Origin: an uncultured Acetobacter sp.
GTDB taxonomy: Bacteria > Pseudomonadota > Alphaproteobacteria > Acetobacterales > Acetobacteraceae
Reading direction: 5' to 3'
Assembly (NCBI GenBank): GCA_937900755.1
Contig: CALCDN010000094.1
Coordinates: 1-7,551, forward strand
DNA length: 7,551 bases
Shown: piece after piece, positions 6,494 to 7,551 of the stretch
How the letters are laid out: every line of letters starts with the position of its first letter
Numbering within the stretch: position 1 is the first letter of the stretch
The notes under the pieces: model-generated
The model's database searches: none
Told to the model about the DNA's origin: nothing
Seen by the model: the letters and a program-made list of their open reading frames with translations, nothing else
Position numbers and translations under genes: made by a program

Positions 6494-7230
6494 CCGAGCG
6501 TATTCTCACCCCCGATGAACTCGAAGCCGCCCTGCGCGCCATTGGGGCTGCGCGCTACCACAACCTGCACCCCTTCCACCGTGCGCTGCATGACGGCAGG
6601 CTGAACAAGGGACAGGTGCAGGCATGGGCGCTCAACCGCTACTATTATCAGGCCAGTATTCCCGCCAAGGACGCCTCCCTCCTGGCCCGCCTGCCCACCA
6701 CGGAGCTACGGCGCGAATGGCGGCGCAGGCTGGAAGACCACGACGGCACACAACCCGGTACGGGGGGTGTAGCGCGCTGGCTGAAGCTAACGGACGGGCT
6801 GGGCCTGGACCGCTCCTACGTGGAATCGCTCGACGGACTGCTGCCGGGCACGCGCTTTGCGGTGGAAGCCTACGTGCAGTTCGTGCGTGAACGCTCCATT
6901 TTAGAAGCCATAGCCTCCTCCCTGACCGAACTGTTCTCCCCCACCATCATCAGCGAACGCGTTGCGGGCATGCTCGGCAACTATGATTTTGTGACCGAGG
7001 AAACACTCGCCTACTTCAAGCCCCGCCTGACGCAGGCCCCGCAGGATTCCGCCTTTGCCCTGGCCTATGTGCGCGAACACGCCCGCACGGCGGAGCAGCA
7101 GAAGGCGGTGCTGGATGCGCTCAGGTTCAAATGCAACGTGCTGTGGTCCATGCTCGATGCGCTGGATTACGCCTATGTGGTGCCCGCGCGCGTGCCCCCA
7201 GGCGCTTTCCACCCGGCCCCGCAGGCATGA
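6490..7230 (+). CDS. pqqC: Pyrroloquinoline-quinone synthase PqqC
   Basis: A 246-residue all-helical, cofactor-free oxidase that performs the last step: ring closure and eight-electron oxidation of AHQQ to PQQ with O2. Numbering lines up with the Klebsiella enzyme: Y23 and H24 in ARYHNLHPFH, Q54 in NRYYYQASIPAKDA, H84 in LEDHDGT, R157, and Y175 and R179 in AYFKPRL. These active-site residues are retained, but position 154, a His in the Klebsiella enzyme, is Ile (SPTIISERVAG). GMLGNYDFV and FKCNVLWSMLDALDYAY are further conserved segments. It is a single-domain PqqC, not a PqqC/D fusion, because pqqD is a separate overlapping gene. A good Shine-Dalgarno (GAAGG, 6478-6482) lies inside the end of pqqB, 7 bases before the ATG. 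ATGA overlaps occur at both ends. Confidence 0.97.
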   Translation: MTERILTPDELEAALRAIGAARYHNLHPFHRALHDGRLNKGQVQAWALNRYYYQASIPAKDASLLARLPTTELRREWRRRLEDHDGTQPGTGGVARWLKLTDGLGLDRSYVESLDGLLPGTRFAVEAYVQFVRERSILEAIASSLTELFSPTIISERVAGMLGNYDFVTEETLAYFKPRLTQAPQDSAFALAYVREHARTAEQQKAVLDALRFKCNVLWSMLDALDYAYVVPARVPPGAFHPAPQA

Positions 7231-7523
7231 GCGAGGCCACGGCCCATACCGTGAGCGAGACTACCGTGCCCCGCTTTGCGCGCGGCACCCGCCTGCAATA
7301 CGACCGCGTGCGCGAGGTGTGGTTTGTCCAGGCCCCCGAGCGCGCTTTCCATGCCGACCCGGTTGCCGCCGAAGTGCTGCAACTGGTGGATGGCGCTCGC
7401 ACGCTGGGCGTGATCATAGACCTGCTGGCCGAAAAATTTGCGGCCCCACGCGCGGTTATCGCGCATGACGTGGCGGCCATGGTGGTGGAACTGGGCGAAA
7501 AGCAGGTTCTGCTGCACGCATGA
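7227..7523 (+). CDS. pqqD: PqqA-binding chaperone PqqD
   Basis: A 98-residue RiPP recognition-element protein. PqqD binds the precursor peptide PqqA and presents it to the radical-SAM enzyme PqqE. Visible family pattern: VPRFARGTRLQYDRVREVW (14-32) forming the beta-rich half, APERAFHADPVAAEVLQLVDG (36-56), then the winged-helix part with TLGVIIDLLAEKF (59-71) and a C-terminal helix (77-91). The start is the ATG at 7227 in the ATGA overlap with pqqC; the open frame continues upstream inside pqqC but would be far too long. The Shine-Dalgarno is weak (AGG), so coupling to pqqC is likely. It overlaps pqqE by ATGA. Separate PqqD is the common arrangement; some methylotrophs fuse it to PqqC. Confidence 0.95.
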   Translation: MSEATAHTVSETTVPRFARGTRLQYDRVREVWFVQAPERAFHADPVAAEVLQLVDGARTLGVIIDLLAEKFAAPRAVIAHDVAAMVVELGEKQVLLHA

Positions 7524-7551
7524 CCGCCCCCCCACCCCCCATGAGCCTGCT
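7520..7551 (+). CDS. pqqE: PqqA peptide cyclase PqqE, N-terminus only
   Basis: Only ten codons plus two bases are visible: MTAPPPPMSL. They begin at an ATG overlapping the pqqD stop by ATGA. PqqE is the radical-SAM/SPASM enzyme that forms the carbon-carbon bond between Glu and Tyr of PqqA. The call rests mainly on position after pqqA-D and on the Pro-rich stretch leading into (M/L)SLL, which resembles PqqE N-termini just before the CxxxCxxC cluster motif. That motif lies outside the window, so the catalytic part is unseen. No Shine-Dalgarno is present; translation should be coupled to pqqD. Confidence 0.85.
   Translation, partial: MTAPPPPMSL

Overview
The window looks like an ordinary chromosomal segment of a high-GC alphaproteobacterium, most likely an acetic acid bacterium (Acetobacteraceae, Gluconacetobacter/Komagataeibacter type). 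The genus is inferred from base composition, gene order and protein style, since no search could be run. It holds nine genes on two strands. The left half is a leftward housekeeping run. The right half is a rightward pair of stress/maintenance genes followed by the start of a pyrroloquinoline quinone (PQQ) biosynthesis operon.

Minus strand, read right to left: dgt (dGTPase-like HD phosphohydrolase, 3921-2731), argS (arginyl-tRNA synthetase, 2690-891), then an inner-membrane SPOR-domain protein (891 to beyond base 1). The argS stop and the SPOR start share one base (TGATG). The SPOR gene leaves the window just as its C-terminal SPOR domain begins. The order dgt-argS-SPOR is familiar in alphaproteobacteria.

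Plus strand: erpA (A-type Fe-S carrier, 4058-4429) diverges from dgt across a 136-base gap. It overlaps xthA (exonuclease III family, 4426-5190) by an ATGA. A 224-base gene-free leader follows, then pqqA, a 26-codon gene for the PQQ precursor peptide (5415-5495). An intrinsic terminator-like hairpin lies between pqqA and pqqB (5516-5565). After it come pqqB (5582-6493), pqqC (6490-7230), pqqD (7227-7523) and the first codons of pqqE (7520 to the window edge). Every junction from pqqB to pqqE is a 4-base ATGA overlap.

Together pqqA-E make the redox cofactor used by periplasmic quinoprotein dehydrogenases. PqqA supplies the Glu and Tyr, PqqD chaperones it to the radical-SAM enzyme PqqE, PqqB is an oxidoreductase/hydroxylase of the metallo-beta-lactamase fold, and PqqC carries out the final oxidation. 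The hairpin probably lets pqqA be made in excess over the enzymes.

I found no mobile element, CRISPR array, RNA gene or new system. The points worth a second look are local: the pqqA/pqqB attenuator and the slippery run at the pqqA stop, lineage-type substitutions in PqqB and PqqC, and start-codon questions at erpA.
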